Below are positions 31,820 to 39,716 of a stretch of 39,716 nt of DNA, piece after piece. The notes under the pieces were generated by a model, which saw nothing but the letters and a program-made list of their open reading frames with translations, was not told the origin of the DNA and did not search any database. Position 1 is the first letter of the stretch. Every line of letters starts with the position of its first letter. A program made the position numbers and the translations under genes. The stretch is from Welwitschia mirabilis (taxonomy: Eukaryota; Gnetophyta; Gnetopsida; Welwitschiales): the NCBI GenBank assembly GCA_051453625.1, contig JBOZIK010000001.1:124031256-124070971 (forward strand), read 5' to 3'.

Positions 31820-34285
31820 AGAAGAACTAAGGAGGTACAAGAGGTACAAGAGACTTCTAAAAGCTGAAATCATGTTATACAAATAGAGGGTCAAGGAATC
31901 CTGAATCAAGGAGGATGATTCCAACTCAGCCTTATTCCATGCCTAGATGAAGAAGGACAAAGTCAATAACAACATCGACATGCTATCTAAGGCTAATGGC
32001 ATAAGAATAGATTTAGAGAAATGTTGTAAGCAGGAATTTTTGTAATTCTTTCAGAATCTTCTTAGTTCTTTCTCAGATTGTCTTCCAATTCAGTAGGTTT
32101 ACATCAACATAGGAGTAAAAGTAATTGAGCATCAATGTTAAAGTTTGTATGACTCCATTTCTAATAGAGAGATAGAGAAAGCTTTATGAAGGATCTTAAA
32201 TGATAAAGCCCTAAGTCTAGATGGATTTTCAGCTACTTTCTTTAAAAAATCTTGGACCATTATGGGTGCTCTTGTGGAGATAGCAATTTAGATCTACTTT
32301 ACAATAGGTCATCTCATAAGGTCAGTAAACTCAACCACCTTAGTCCTCATCCCTAAGAAGCCTAATGCTCAGTTTGTATTTCACTTTAGGCTTATATCTT
32401 ATTGTAATGTAATATAAAGGTGCATTACAAAATTAAAATTAGTCACCTCCTCCTTAGTAGGCCAGTAGCAGGGAGTTTTCATCAAGGGAAGGATCATTGT
32501 GCACAACATCCTCCTAGCTCAACTGGTTTAAAATTATGGTAGAAGTCAGATTAGTTCAAGATGCACTATTAAAGTAGACTTGAAGAAAGCTTATGATACT
32601 CTTGAATAGAGATTCCTTGAATAGTTGCATGTCCACTTTGGATTTTCTTATAGATTCATTCATTAGATCATAACATTTGTGAGCACTGTAGGCTAGTCTA
32701 TCCAAGTCTATGGAGAGATGAATATATACTTTAAAGTAAGAAGAGGCATCAAACAAGGAAATTCCATGTCTTTATATTTGTTTACTTTTATGATGGATTA
32801 CTTTGAGAGAGTTCTAGGACCCCACATTGGTTCAAATCCTTTCAAATACCATCCAAAGTGTAAAACCTTAGAGCTCTCTCATCTCATGTTTGCAGATGAT
32901 TTTTTACTCTTTAATAGAGGAGATATTACTTTACTAGAGTATTCAATTAAGCCCTCCATAAATTCACCTAAGGGTCTAGTCTCAAAGCTAATCTTGGCAA
33001 ATCACAGATTTATTTTACAAGAGTGGGTCAAACAGTCAAGTAAGATATCTTACAATAGCTTTAGTTTAAAGAGGGCTCTCTTCCCTTTAAATATCTGGGA
33101 GTTTTTCTCACCTTCAGATCTATAACTATTAATGATTTTCTACCCTTAATTGAAAAAATAATAAATATAATTCATTCCTAAACCATCACATTTTTATCTT
33201 ATGGAGGTAGACTAGAGTTGATCAAATTAGTCCTTTAAAGCCTTTACTTATACTGGTGTTATGTTTTTATTCTTTCAAAGAAATTGCTGAAGGTTATTGA
33301 GTCTATATGTAGATATTTTCTGTGAATAAGAAAAGACAAATCAAGTAAGTCCTTGATAACTTGATACAAAGTGTGTTTCTTAGAGTTAGAAGGTGATCAT
33401 AGCCTCAAAGACTTGTGTAATTATAACAAAGTGATTATACTAAATAATCTTTAAGCCATAGCCAGCAAACAAGACTCCCTTTGAATTAATTGGATGTACA
33501 TAATTTATTTAAGAGACACTGATGTATGGTTTACACCTCTTAAGGCCTCCTTCTTTTGGGCATTTAAGAAAATCCTTAAACTTAGACACATAGCTTTAAA
33601 CTATGTTTAGATCATAGGCCATCACTTGATGTGGAAAGGGCCCTCTTCTTCTTTTTTAGTTTTTGCCTCTTACCAAGTCCTTTGCCTCCTATTTTCAAGA
33701 TGGGATGGTGCCACTTCCTATGAAAAAAAATACAATCTACCAAGACATTTCTTCATAGCCTATTTATTAATTCACAATGGGCTAATGACTAAAAATAATC
33801 TTCTCAGGATTGACTTGATCACAAACCCCATCTGTGCCTTTTATAGCTCCCCAACTAAATCTAAGGAATAACTTTATTTGCCTCTTTTCTAAATAGGTCT
33901 AAACCAAATTACCCAATTTTTAAAGTTTAACCCTCTCTACAACTGAGTAGAAGTGCATCATTGGGCTAAAATCTACCTAAAGACTAAAACAAATAACAAG
34001 AGTGGCCTTCACCTCAGTTGTCTATTACATCTGGAAGAAGAGGAATAACTTGATCTTTAGGAATACTACCCCATGTGTGCAATCCTATTTCCAGTAAGTA
34101 AAATTCAACCTTTAGGTGTGACTAATAGGCATCAAAACTATTAAAGATACACCACCGAATAGGCAATGATGTAGTGATCTTTGCATCTTTTTCAACTTCA
34201 AATAACATTTGATGACTCCCTACCTTACTTTCCTACTTTTCTATTATTTCTTTATTTCCACTTTACTACATTGTGATTTTAGCTT
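31820..34285 (+). pseudogene. L1-type LINE ORF2, 5'-truncated and degenerate
   Basis: Non-LTR retrotransposons copy themselves with this RT at a nicked target. Reading starts inside the pre-RT region (KEDDSNSALFHA near 31905; usual 'GD-N--FFH'). RT landmarks follow: NDKALSLDGFSATFFKKSW (about 32200-32255), TTLVLIPKKPNAQFVFHFRL (about 32335-32395), FIKGRIIVHNILLAQ (about 32480-32525), TIKVDLKKAYDTLE (about 32568-32610), KVRRGIKQGNSMSLYLFTFM (32736-32795) and LSHLMFADDFLLF (catalytic FADD intact at 32889-32900). Then come FLSYGGRLELIKLVL (about 33190-33240), a zinc-knuckle-like region near 33700-33870 and YYIWKKRNNLIFRN (about 34020-34065), typical of the ORF2 end. Endonuclease and ORF1 are absent. 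Open stretch 32718-33125; elsewhere stops and slips. No poly-A tail is clear. Confidence 0.85.
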
Positions 34286-34286
34286 A

Positions 34287-34726
34287 TTTTGTGGTGTATA
34301 TTTATGTAACGTTTTTGTCCTAAGTAGAATCCTAATAATCACAAATAATAATGCATAAACATAACATACTAATATAGATGAGAGTGACTTGAATGTCGTA
34401 ATCCATTCAAAGCCAAACTAGGAAATAAGAGAGTTGATTTCTACAAAGAAATACTTTCACCCTAATTCATAGAAATAACTTGCAATGCATGAAATTAAAA
34501 TAAAACATACTTGTACAAAGATAATTTAAAAAAAAGAGAACAACAATGCACTTAACCTAAACTAACCAAGAATAATCTTGACAAAGGTTTCCCTCATAGT
34601 CTATATCACTAGAGAAACTATTACCAGATCAAAAGTAATATAAGCTATGAGGGTGAGAAATGATCATGCATTAAAGTATAAAAGTAAATGTTTTTATATT
34701 AATCAAACCACATCTATTTTACAAAG
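34287..34726 (-). repeat. LTR_d: diverged LTR of the element B family, truncated
   Basis: The plus strand reads TTGTGGTGTATATTTATGTA against TTGTGGTGCAAATTTATGTA at the LTR_b start. Further matches follow in order: ATGTCGTAATCCA, GAGAGTTGATTTC, and TTGACAAAGGTTTCCCTC against TTAACAAAGGTTTCCCTT. It starts right where the LINE ends and is cut at 34726 by the Copia LTR. More diverged than LTR_a, b or c. Confidence 0.6.
34722..34726. repeat. Candidate target-site duplication of the Copia element (left copy)
   Basis: CAAAG precedes the TGATAGAATC start of the Copia LTR. The partner lies outside the window, so this cannot be confirmed. Confidence 0.3.
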
Positions 34727-35034
34727 TGATAGAATCAAGAACCCTAGAGGGGGGGTGAATAGATTCTTAAAAAAATTCCAATATGATAATCTAAATGAAT
34801 CTAATCTAAATTAAAACTTGCGTAGAATAATGAAATAATCTAGAATGTGCATAATATGAGAAAATAATATAAGTAAAGAAATAAAAACTGAAAGCATAAA
34901 AGTAACAATTTAATGCAAGCCAGATTTATAGTGGTTTGGGAAACTCCCTACTTCACTCTTAATGATCTGCTTATTCCTGAGCTAGATCTTGGATCTTTGT
35001 TACTCCATCAAGTATTCTAGGTTTACCTGTAACC

Positions 35035-35180
35035 TTTATGAATGGAATTTTCTAGGATTAGTCTCAACCTTTAGAATGAAATTTTGAAGGATTAGTCTTA
35101 ACCTTTATAACAAAATTTTTAAGGTTTAGTCTCAACCTTTCAAATGAACTTTTTAAAGCTTAGTCTTAACCTTTCACAAA
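35035..35180. repeat. Tandem repeat, about 35-bp unit, four to five copies
   Basis: The unit core GGATTAGTCTCAACCTTT is followed by a variable AATGAAATTTT segment. Phase is kept across the array, and copies differ mostly by transitions. Confidence 0.75.
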
Positions 35181-35644
35181 GTATGGTAGTGATGTAATGA
35201 TGCCTTGAGAGTAAAACAAATAAAGCTCTTGATTTGACCTTGAATGTAAAGATGATGTCAATAGTAGATCTCCTTAGGTCAAAAATATAAATGCCAAGGT
35301 ATAATAGTGAAATTCACCCAAATACAATGCTTGATCCTTTAGATCCAATAGATTTATCCAAATAAAAATAGTTTTAAAAAGATTCTTTGGTCATCCATAT
35401 CTTAGCTATTTATATTAAAAGTCTTTTAAGATTTATTACATTTGAAATGTGCTTTCAATAACTATAAATGACTAGAAAACGACTATCTAACAACTATATA
35501 ATTGATATATAACATTTAGAAAAAAAAATTATTTTTGCTCTGTTTGGTTAATCTCAAAAAAATCCAGTTAACTCCATGTGGTGTTGTGAGTTATACAAGT
35601 TGTCTAAGTAAGAAATTTAGTTGTCCTAGTTTCTTATAGCTTCT

Positions 35645-36075
35645 TGTTTGGTCAACCTTATTTGGATTCGGTCAACCCCAGTCTGGTCATTCACTAATTT
35701 ATCTGGTTGCCCATTCCTATGATAAAATTACTTTCCACTTTCCTGCATTGATTCTAGTCGATCCCTTCAGGTATCCGGTCAACTTATAATGATCAACTTA
35801 AGTGTACTAGTTGCATAGTACTTAGGTTTGATCGACCCCATCATAGGTCTAGTTGACCCCTTATCATTCAGTTCAAGGATACTATTTATTAGGTCCTCAA
35901 ATCTGATGGACCTCATAAAGATCTGGTTGACTCCTTTCCATTTGATTTAGGGACACTAGTTCTTAAGTTACAAGTCTAGTCAACCTCATCAAAAATCTAG
36001 TCAACCCCTCTGGATGCAGTTCATTTTCTATCTACTTCAAATGTGGTCAACCCCTTGAAAATCCAATCGACTCCC
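35645..36075. repeat. Cluster of about 13 GGTCRACCCC-like words in the Copia LTR
   Basis: Examples: GGTCAACCCC (near 35668, 36046), GATCGACCCC (35832), TCTAGTTGACCCC (35850), TCTAGTCAACCCC (35994). The ancestral core is probably the palindrome GGTCGACC, worn by CpG loss. Confidence 0.6.
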
Positions 36076-36238
36076 TATTAAGGGTAGATGAACTAATAGA
36101 ATTTTAGTGCTTAGACATTGATGATTTCGGTTCCATCTTTCGACCTACAAGTAATTTAACATCTTCTGCATAAGATACATAAAATTTGCTATACAAAAAA
36201 CATTAGTTTAACATTAATTGGCAAAATATAATTCAACA

Positions 36239-36251
36239 ATCTCCCCCTTTG
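36239..36251 (-). other. Polypurine tract of the Copia element
   Basis: The minus strand reads CAAAGGGGGAGAT followed by TGTTGAATT, the widespread plant Copia polypurine tract and LTR start. Confidence 0.85.
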
Positions 36252-36811
36252 ACCTTGATGGCAAATAATACTTAGTTGTGAAACATTTAAAACTCTTATA
36301 AAAGCTTCCTCTTACAAAATGCCTATTTGCAAAATAATATTCCTTGTAAAACAAGTAAAAGCATTTTGAATAAACAAATTCTATGCATTAAATAAAATAA
36401 TTTAATATAAGCATAAATTTATGATAAACATAATGTAATCATGTAAACTTATTTAACATTGAATTAGATGTTATAATTTATATTTTATTTCTAATGTCAA
36501 AAAGAATTTAAATTTTTCTAGTTAAGCACCTATAATACTAAAAGAAAAAAAATATTTAGGATATATGATTTTAAAAAGCACAAATAGATTTAGGATATCA
36601 AATGAAATAAGATTTTGTACCAAAAATAGATGAGTTCATTTCATTAGATATAAGAAAATAGTATAAGATTAACATGCAAGCATTACAAACTAAAAGTACT
36701 CATCAAAAGAATACAACTACAATCATATAAATGACATTCAATAACACAACTAGTTCTCCCTCTTTTAACATTAATGATAAAGAAGAGAACACAAAACATA
36801 ATCTACAAAAT
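36252..36811 (-). other. Copia 3' spacer between the extra ORF and the polypurine tract
   Basis: 560 bp AT-rich and noncoding. A second purine-rich stretch (AAAAGAGGGAGAACTAG on the minus strand, about 36749-36765) resembles a spare polypurine tract. Confidence 0.5.
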
Positions 36812-37859
36812 TTAATCAAACTCTTCCTCCTCCTCCTCCTCTTCTTCTTTTTTTCCTTTAAAGTCTTCCTCTAAATCTTCTTTAACACTCCTGTGTAACT
36901 AAAGTAGTGACCTTTACTGAGATGTCAGCAATATCATAACCACCTATAATAATCCTTCATGTGTCTCATACGAGAATCAATCTACCTCAGATATGAGAGG
37001 ATCTCATTAGAATAGGCTTCTTTTGAAGAGGGAGATTTTGAAGATTTCTTAAAAGGGGTAAAAATGTACATGAAAGATAAGATGGCAGCCCAATGGATGC
37101 TATAGTCCAGAGGATCTCCAATTTCAGATGAAAGATGACATGAAAATATCGAAAAATTCTTATAATAAGCATAGAGTAGGGTAAAGCTCTAGTTCTATGA
37201 TACTATAGTTATGAGACAATATTCTTTAATATTATGATAGAAGCATCAATGGAATGGTCAGTTCCTATCAAATACATCAAATAGGCTCAATAACAAAAAG
37301 CCTCATCATGATGTTCAGCCAAGTGTAAGAAGTTATAAGTAAAAATCAAGTGTATAAAATGGTATTTTGGAGTTAACAAAGAAGTAAACAGAGTGTGATT
37401 CCAAGTATGCATCTTACTGTAAATCTCCTTAATAATAATAGGCTTGACTTCTATGGTATCCCAAAGAGGCCAAAACTCTTTATAGTTACCCATTAGAAGG
37501 TCAGTTAGATCTAAAATAAGATTGGCTGTCACCCTTATCCACTTCTCAAAAATAAGGGTTTTAAGGGTTCTAGTATCATAATTAAAAAAGTTATTATAGT
37601 AAAACATTCAAGTGAGAAAGGAATAAGCAGAACCAGAGACATCCAAACAGTGATTAAGATTCTGATTTCTTAAGACTTGCATAACTTATCTAATCTCTTT
37701 AAGCTCTGAAGTCGCTATTGATCGCTCTTGGCACACTACTTTCTTCTTAAAATTTTTAAAAAACTTATCAATGTCCTCCTCTGACATCCTTTAGTAGAAG
37801 ATAGTTATATCCCTGAAAGGAGTCTCCTTTGTGTTTCTCCTGAATGAACTTTCAGCCAT
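36812..37859 (-). pseudogene. Extra 3' ORF in the Copia element (plant-transposon-protein-like, acidic tail)
   Basis: From ATG at 37857-37859 (MAESSFRRNTKETPF) one frame can be followed for most of about 340 codons, broken by about eight stops and one slip near 36900. Stretches include MSEEDIDKFFKNFKKK, TLIFEKWIRVTANLILDLTD, LTPKYHFIHLIFTYNFLHLA (about 37310-37390), and ALPYSMLIIRIFRYFHVIF (about 37135-37195). It ends with an acidic tail rich in Glu (36812-36880) and stop TAA. Layout and wording resemble the 'putative plant transposon protein' family (Pfam Transposase_32), often found inside plant retroelements; biochemical role unknown. An env-like gene is the alternative, but I see no signal peptide or clear membrane anchor. 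Confidence 0.55.
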
Positions 37860-38327
37860 TTGAGGAATTTTCAAGTAAAAAGACTAGGAATAAAACACTA
37901 GATTTGGAAGTAAAGCTCTGGATCTTGAAGAAAAAGCACTATATTTGAGAGATGGAGAGGGCTAAAACATAATGAAATCGATTTAAGATCCTCTTTGTTT
38001 TATAAATTATGCGAAATAAGGAAAAATGAAGAAAGAAATTGGATCCACCAATGGTACTTCCACACTGTGATCCTTCAGGTTCGGTCGACCGCTCAAGATT
38101 CTAGTTGTCCCATCAAGATATAAGTCTATGGTACTAGAAGGAATCTGCGTGATGGAATTTCAAGCTAGTCAACCACCCTATAATTACCTAAAGAATGGTG
38201 ACTGAACCCATAGATCATTTTCATGATTGACAATTAAGTTACAGACATGAAGTGTTACATCAGAATTTCCCAGAAAACGTTCAGTTTTAGCAAGATTTAG
38301 ACTAACATTTTAGTTTGCATGAAATAA
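37860..38327 (-). other. Spacer between Copia protease region and extra ORF
   Basis: Noncoding in all frames checked. It contains an exact 10-bp palindrome CGGTCGACCG at 38082-38091, the same core as in the LTR cluster. Integrase should begin here after the pre-integrase domain, but similarity stops at about 38320, marking the deletion or replacement point. Confidence 0.55.
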
Positions 38328-38720
38328 CTAATTGATTAATTTAGTATCTATTTTATAAATATTATCCACTTGTTTTGCAGAAAAGATAGAAACATTTATT
38401 TTCTCATCTACAACTTTGTATTTTGATTTTTCAAAAATTACTTTATGACCTTTGTCATATAATTGACTCATGCTCAATAAATTATGTTTTAATCCATTTA
38501 CATAAAGCACATCATCAAGTTTAGGTAACTTACCTCCCTTGATTCATTTTGTATCTTATATCTTTGCCTTTTTATTATTTTCAAAAATAGCTTCTCCTTC
38601 ATTTGTACTTCTCAGGTATTGAAAGATTGATTTTTTCTTGATATATGCCTTGAGCAACCACTGTTTAGATACTAACTATTTGTACTTAATTCTCTGAGAG
38701 CTATCTGTGTTGGAAAACTT
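38328..38720 (-). pseudogene. Copia protease and pre-integrase domain, degenerate
   Basis: The minus strand reads YLNSGCSRHISRKNQSF (about 38624-38671), matching the Copia protease 'YLDSGCSRHMTGDKSxF' with catalytic Asp changed to Asn (38657-38665). EAIFENNKKAKI follows (usual 'VTFGDNxKGKI'), then the open 60-codon stretch MLYVNGLKHNLLSMSQLYDK, ending YKIDTKLIN (38328-38510), the gag-pre-integrase domain. Two stops lie between protease and that domain. The Asp-to-Asn change is a single G-to-A. Confidence 0.85.
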
Positions 38721-38929
38721 TCAAGATTATTTTTTCTAACCTACTTAATCTTATTAGACTTAAGTAATACACTTTTCTTAAGAATGAATTTAAAAGTTAA
38801 TGTATTTGTAGTTTTTTTAAAAAGTATTAATTGTCTAATTTTTTAAAAAAAATCTTTGAATGACTAAGTTTATTAAAAAAATTATATGAAAGTTTAGAAG
38901 CATACTTACTCTTCCAATTTACCTATTCT

Positions 38930-39716
38930 TGAGATTTTTATGAACTAAAGCTAATACCTGATCTATCTCTAGTAGGTTTTTGCACTCCAAGAATTTATTC
39001 TAATTTAGAAAAGCTATCAGAGAATTTATTTACCAAAAAAGAAATATTTTTTACTTGAGAAATTAGGCTAGTATTGTTAGATTTTATCACATTATATTTC
39101 TCTTCTAATTCCTCCTTTTCTTTATTGATAGTCCTCACTATTCTATTTAAATCATTTATCCTCTTAGATAGCTTTTCACATTTCTCATACAACTCCTGAC
39201 ATGTGTCTTCTAACTCATCCTATTCTTCATTGATCTTATCCAAATCATCAAGCATTGATGTACTAGGAACATCTTTGAGTGATGGTACAAAAGCTATAAA
39301 GAACAATCTTCTATCTCTATCTGATTCTTTATTTGAGTAGCTTTCATTATCATCATCATCTTCATTATTCCATGTAGTAATGAATAAGGTATTCTTGGAT
39401 TTCCTATTGTCTCTCCTTGTGTTAGGCACTCATTTGCCATATGACCAAATCCTTTGCATGAGTAGTATTGGATCTCTTTACCATTTTCTTGCTCCTTTCT
39501 ATGTTTCAAATGACTCCTTTTTGCATTTCTACTTGATTCTCTTTCCTTTTTCTTCCTATGAAGAAATTTTCTGAATCTTTTGAGAAGAGGCACTTCATCA
39601 TCATCTAAGTCCTCATATGATCTATTAGATCTATAGTCTTCCTGCATATATTTTAAAGTAATACCTTTCTTCTTATTCTTAATAAATTTAAGCTCATAGA
39701 TTTGCAAATTACTTTA
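38930..39716 (-). pseudogene. Copia gag C-terminal part with zinc knuckle and coiled coil, partial
   Basis: The N-terminus is off the edge. The open stretch 39294-39707 reads EDLDDDEVPLLKRFRKFLHR, a basic segment, then YYSCKGFGHMANECL (about 39430-39475): a CCHC knuckle whose first Cys is Tyr (one G-to-A). A frame slip leads to the acidic segment WNNEDDDDNESYSNKE (about 39325-39372), then TSMLDDLDKINEE. After a stop, 38995-39192 is a coiled coil (MYEKCEKLSKRINDLNRIVR, NKEKEELEEKYNVIKSNN, FSDSFSKLE). Gag of the SIRE/Maximus type has this knuckle, acidic stretch and coiled-coil order. Confidence 0.8.

Larger units (their letters stand above)
34727..36238 (-). repeat. 3' LTR of the Copia element
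   Basis: 1512 bp, plus strand TGATAGAATC to AATTCAACA, bordered by the polypurine tract. It has the common plant Copia words AACCCTAGAGGGGGGGTGAA (34740-34760) and TTTATAGTGGTTTGGGAAA (34925-34944). It contains a 35-bp tandem array (35035-35180) and about 13 copies of a GGTCRACCCC-like word (35645-36075). Confidence 0.8.
34727..39716 (-). mobile_element. Copia element (SIRE/Maximus-like?), runs off the right edge
   Basis: The minus strand shows gag with a coiled-coil extension, protease, the pre-integrase domain, then an unrelated 3' ORF, polypurine tract and 3' LTR. Integrase core, RT and RNase H are not found, so this is an internally deleted or non-autonomous copy. The 1.5-kb LTR, long gag with coiled coil and extra 3' ORF suggest the SIRE/Maximus lineage (inference). 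The 5' LTR and primer-binding site are beyond 39716. Confidence 0.75.

Noticed and set aside
37287-37607. Env-like glycoprotein in the Copia element
   Set aside because: No signal peptide, no clear transmembrane anchor, and an acidic C-terminal tail; the plant-transposon-protein family fits better.

Overview
This is AT-rich plant nuclear DNA from a retrotransposon graveyard, probably pericentromeric heterochromatin of an angiosperm. I see no intact host gene, no tRNA or rRNA gene, no CRISPR array and no bacterial feature. Every recognisable coding stretch is a decayed retroelement domain broken by stops and frameshifts. Most catalytic losses and many stops are C-to-T or G-to-A transitions, as expected from methylated-cytosine decay. 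Identifications come from reading translated motifs by eye; no database search was run.

Layout. (1) 1-3900: minus-strand remnant of a Ty3/gypsy element (element A) with gag, protease and reverse transcriptase (RT). (2) 5830-6290 and 21841-22600: the two halves of the integrase region of an old plus-strand chromovirus-like Ty3/gypsy element (element C), ending in a polypurine tract and the start of an LTR. (3) Splitting element C is a minus-strand Athila-like Ty3/gypsy composite (element B, 6291-21834), flanked by the same 6 bp (GCAACA) on both sides. Its order is LTR_a, 3' untranslated region, integrase, RNase H, RT, protease-RT linker, gap, RT again, a duplicated linker, protease, gag, leader, tRNA-Asp primer-binding site, LTR_b, a second 3' untranslated region, gap, LTR_c. 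This is best read as a tandem array (LTR-internal-LTR-internal-LTR) with missing assembly. (4) 22985-27720: noncoding DNA with copies of an inverted-repeat element. (5) 28090-28900: a very old LINE remnant. (6) 28900-31800: nothing recognised. (7) 31820-34285: a plus-strand, 5'-truncated L1-type LINE. (8) 34287-34726: a diverged LTR of the element B family, cut by (9) a minus-strand Copia element (34727 to the right edge) with a 1.5-kb LTR, gag and protease. Where integrase and RT should follow, this element instead has an unrelated ORF of about 340 codons with an acidic tail.

The most unusual structure is an imperfect palindrome of about 38 bp that recurs about 16 times inside element B: in the LTRs, the packaging leader, the 3' untranslated regions and even the pol coding sequence. 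Five runs of N interrupt the window. Two of the three 100-N gaps (9011, 12864) are flanked by sequence that repeats itself at roughly 90% similarity by eye, so the assembly joins related but different copies there.
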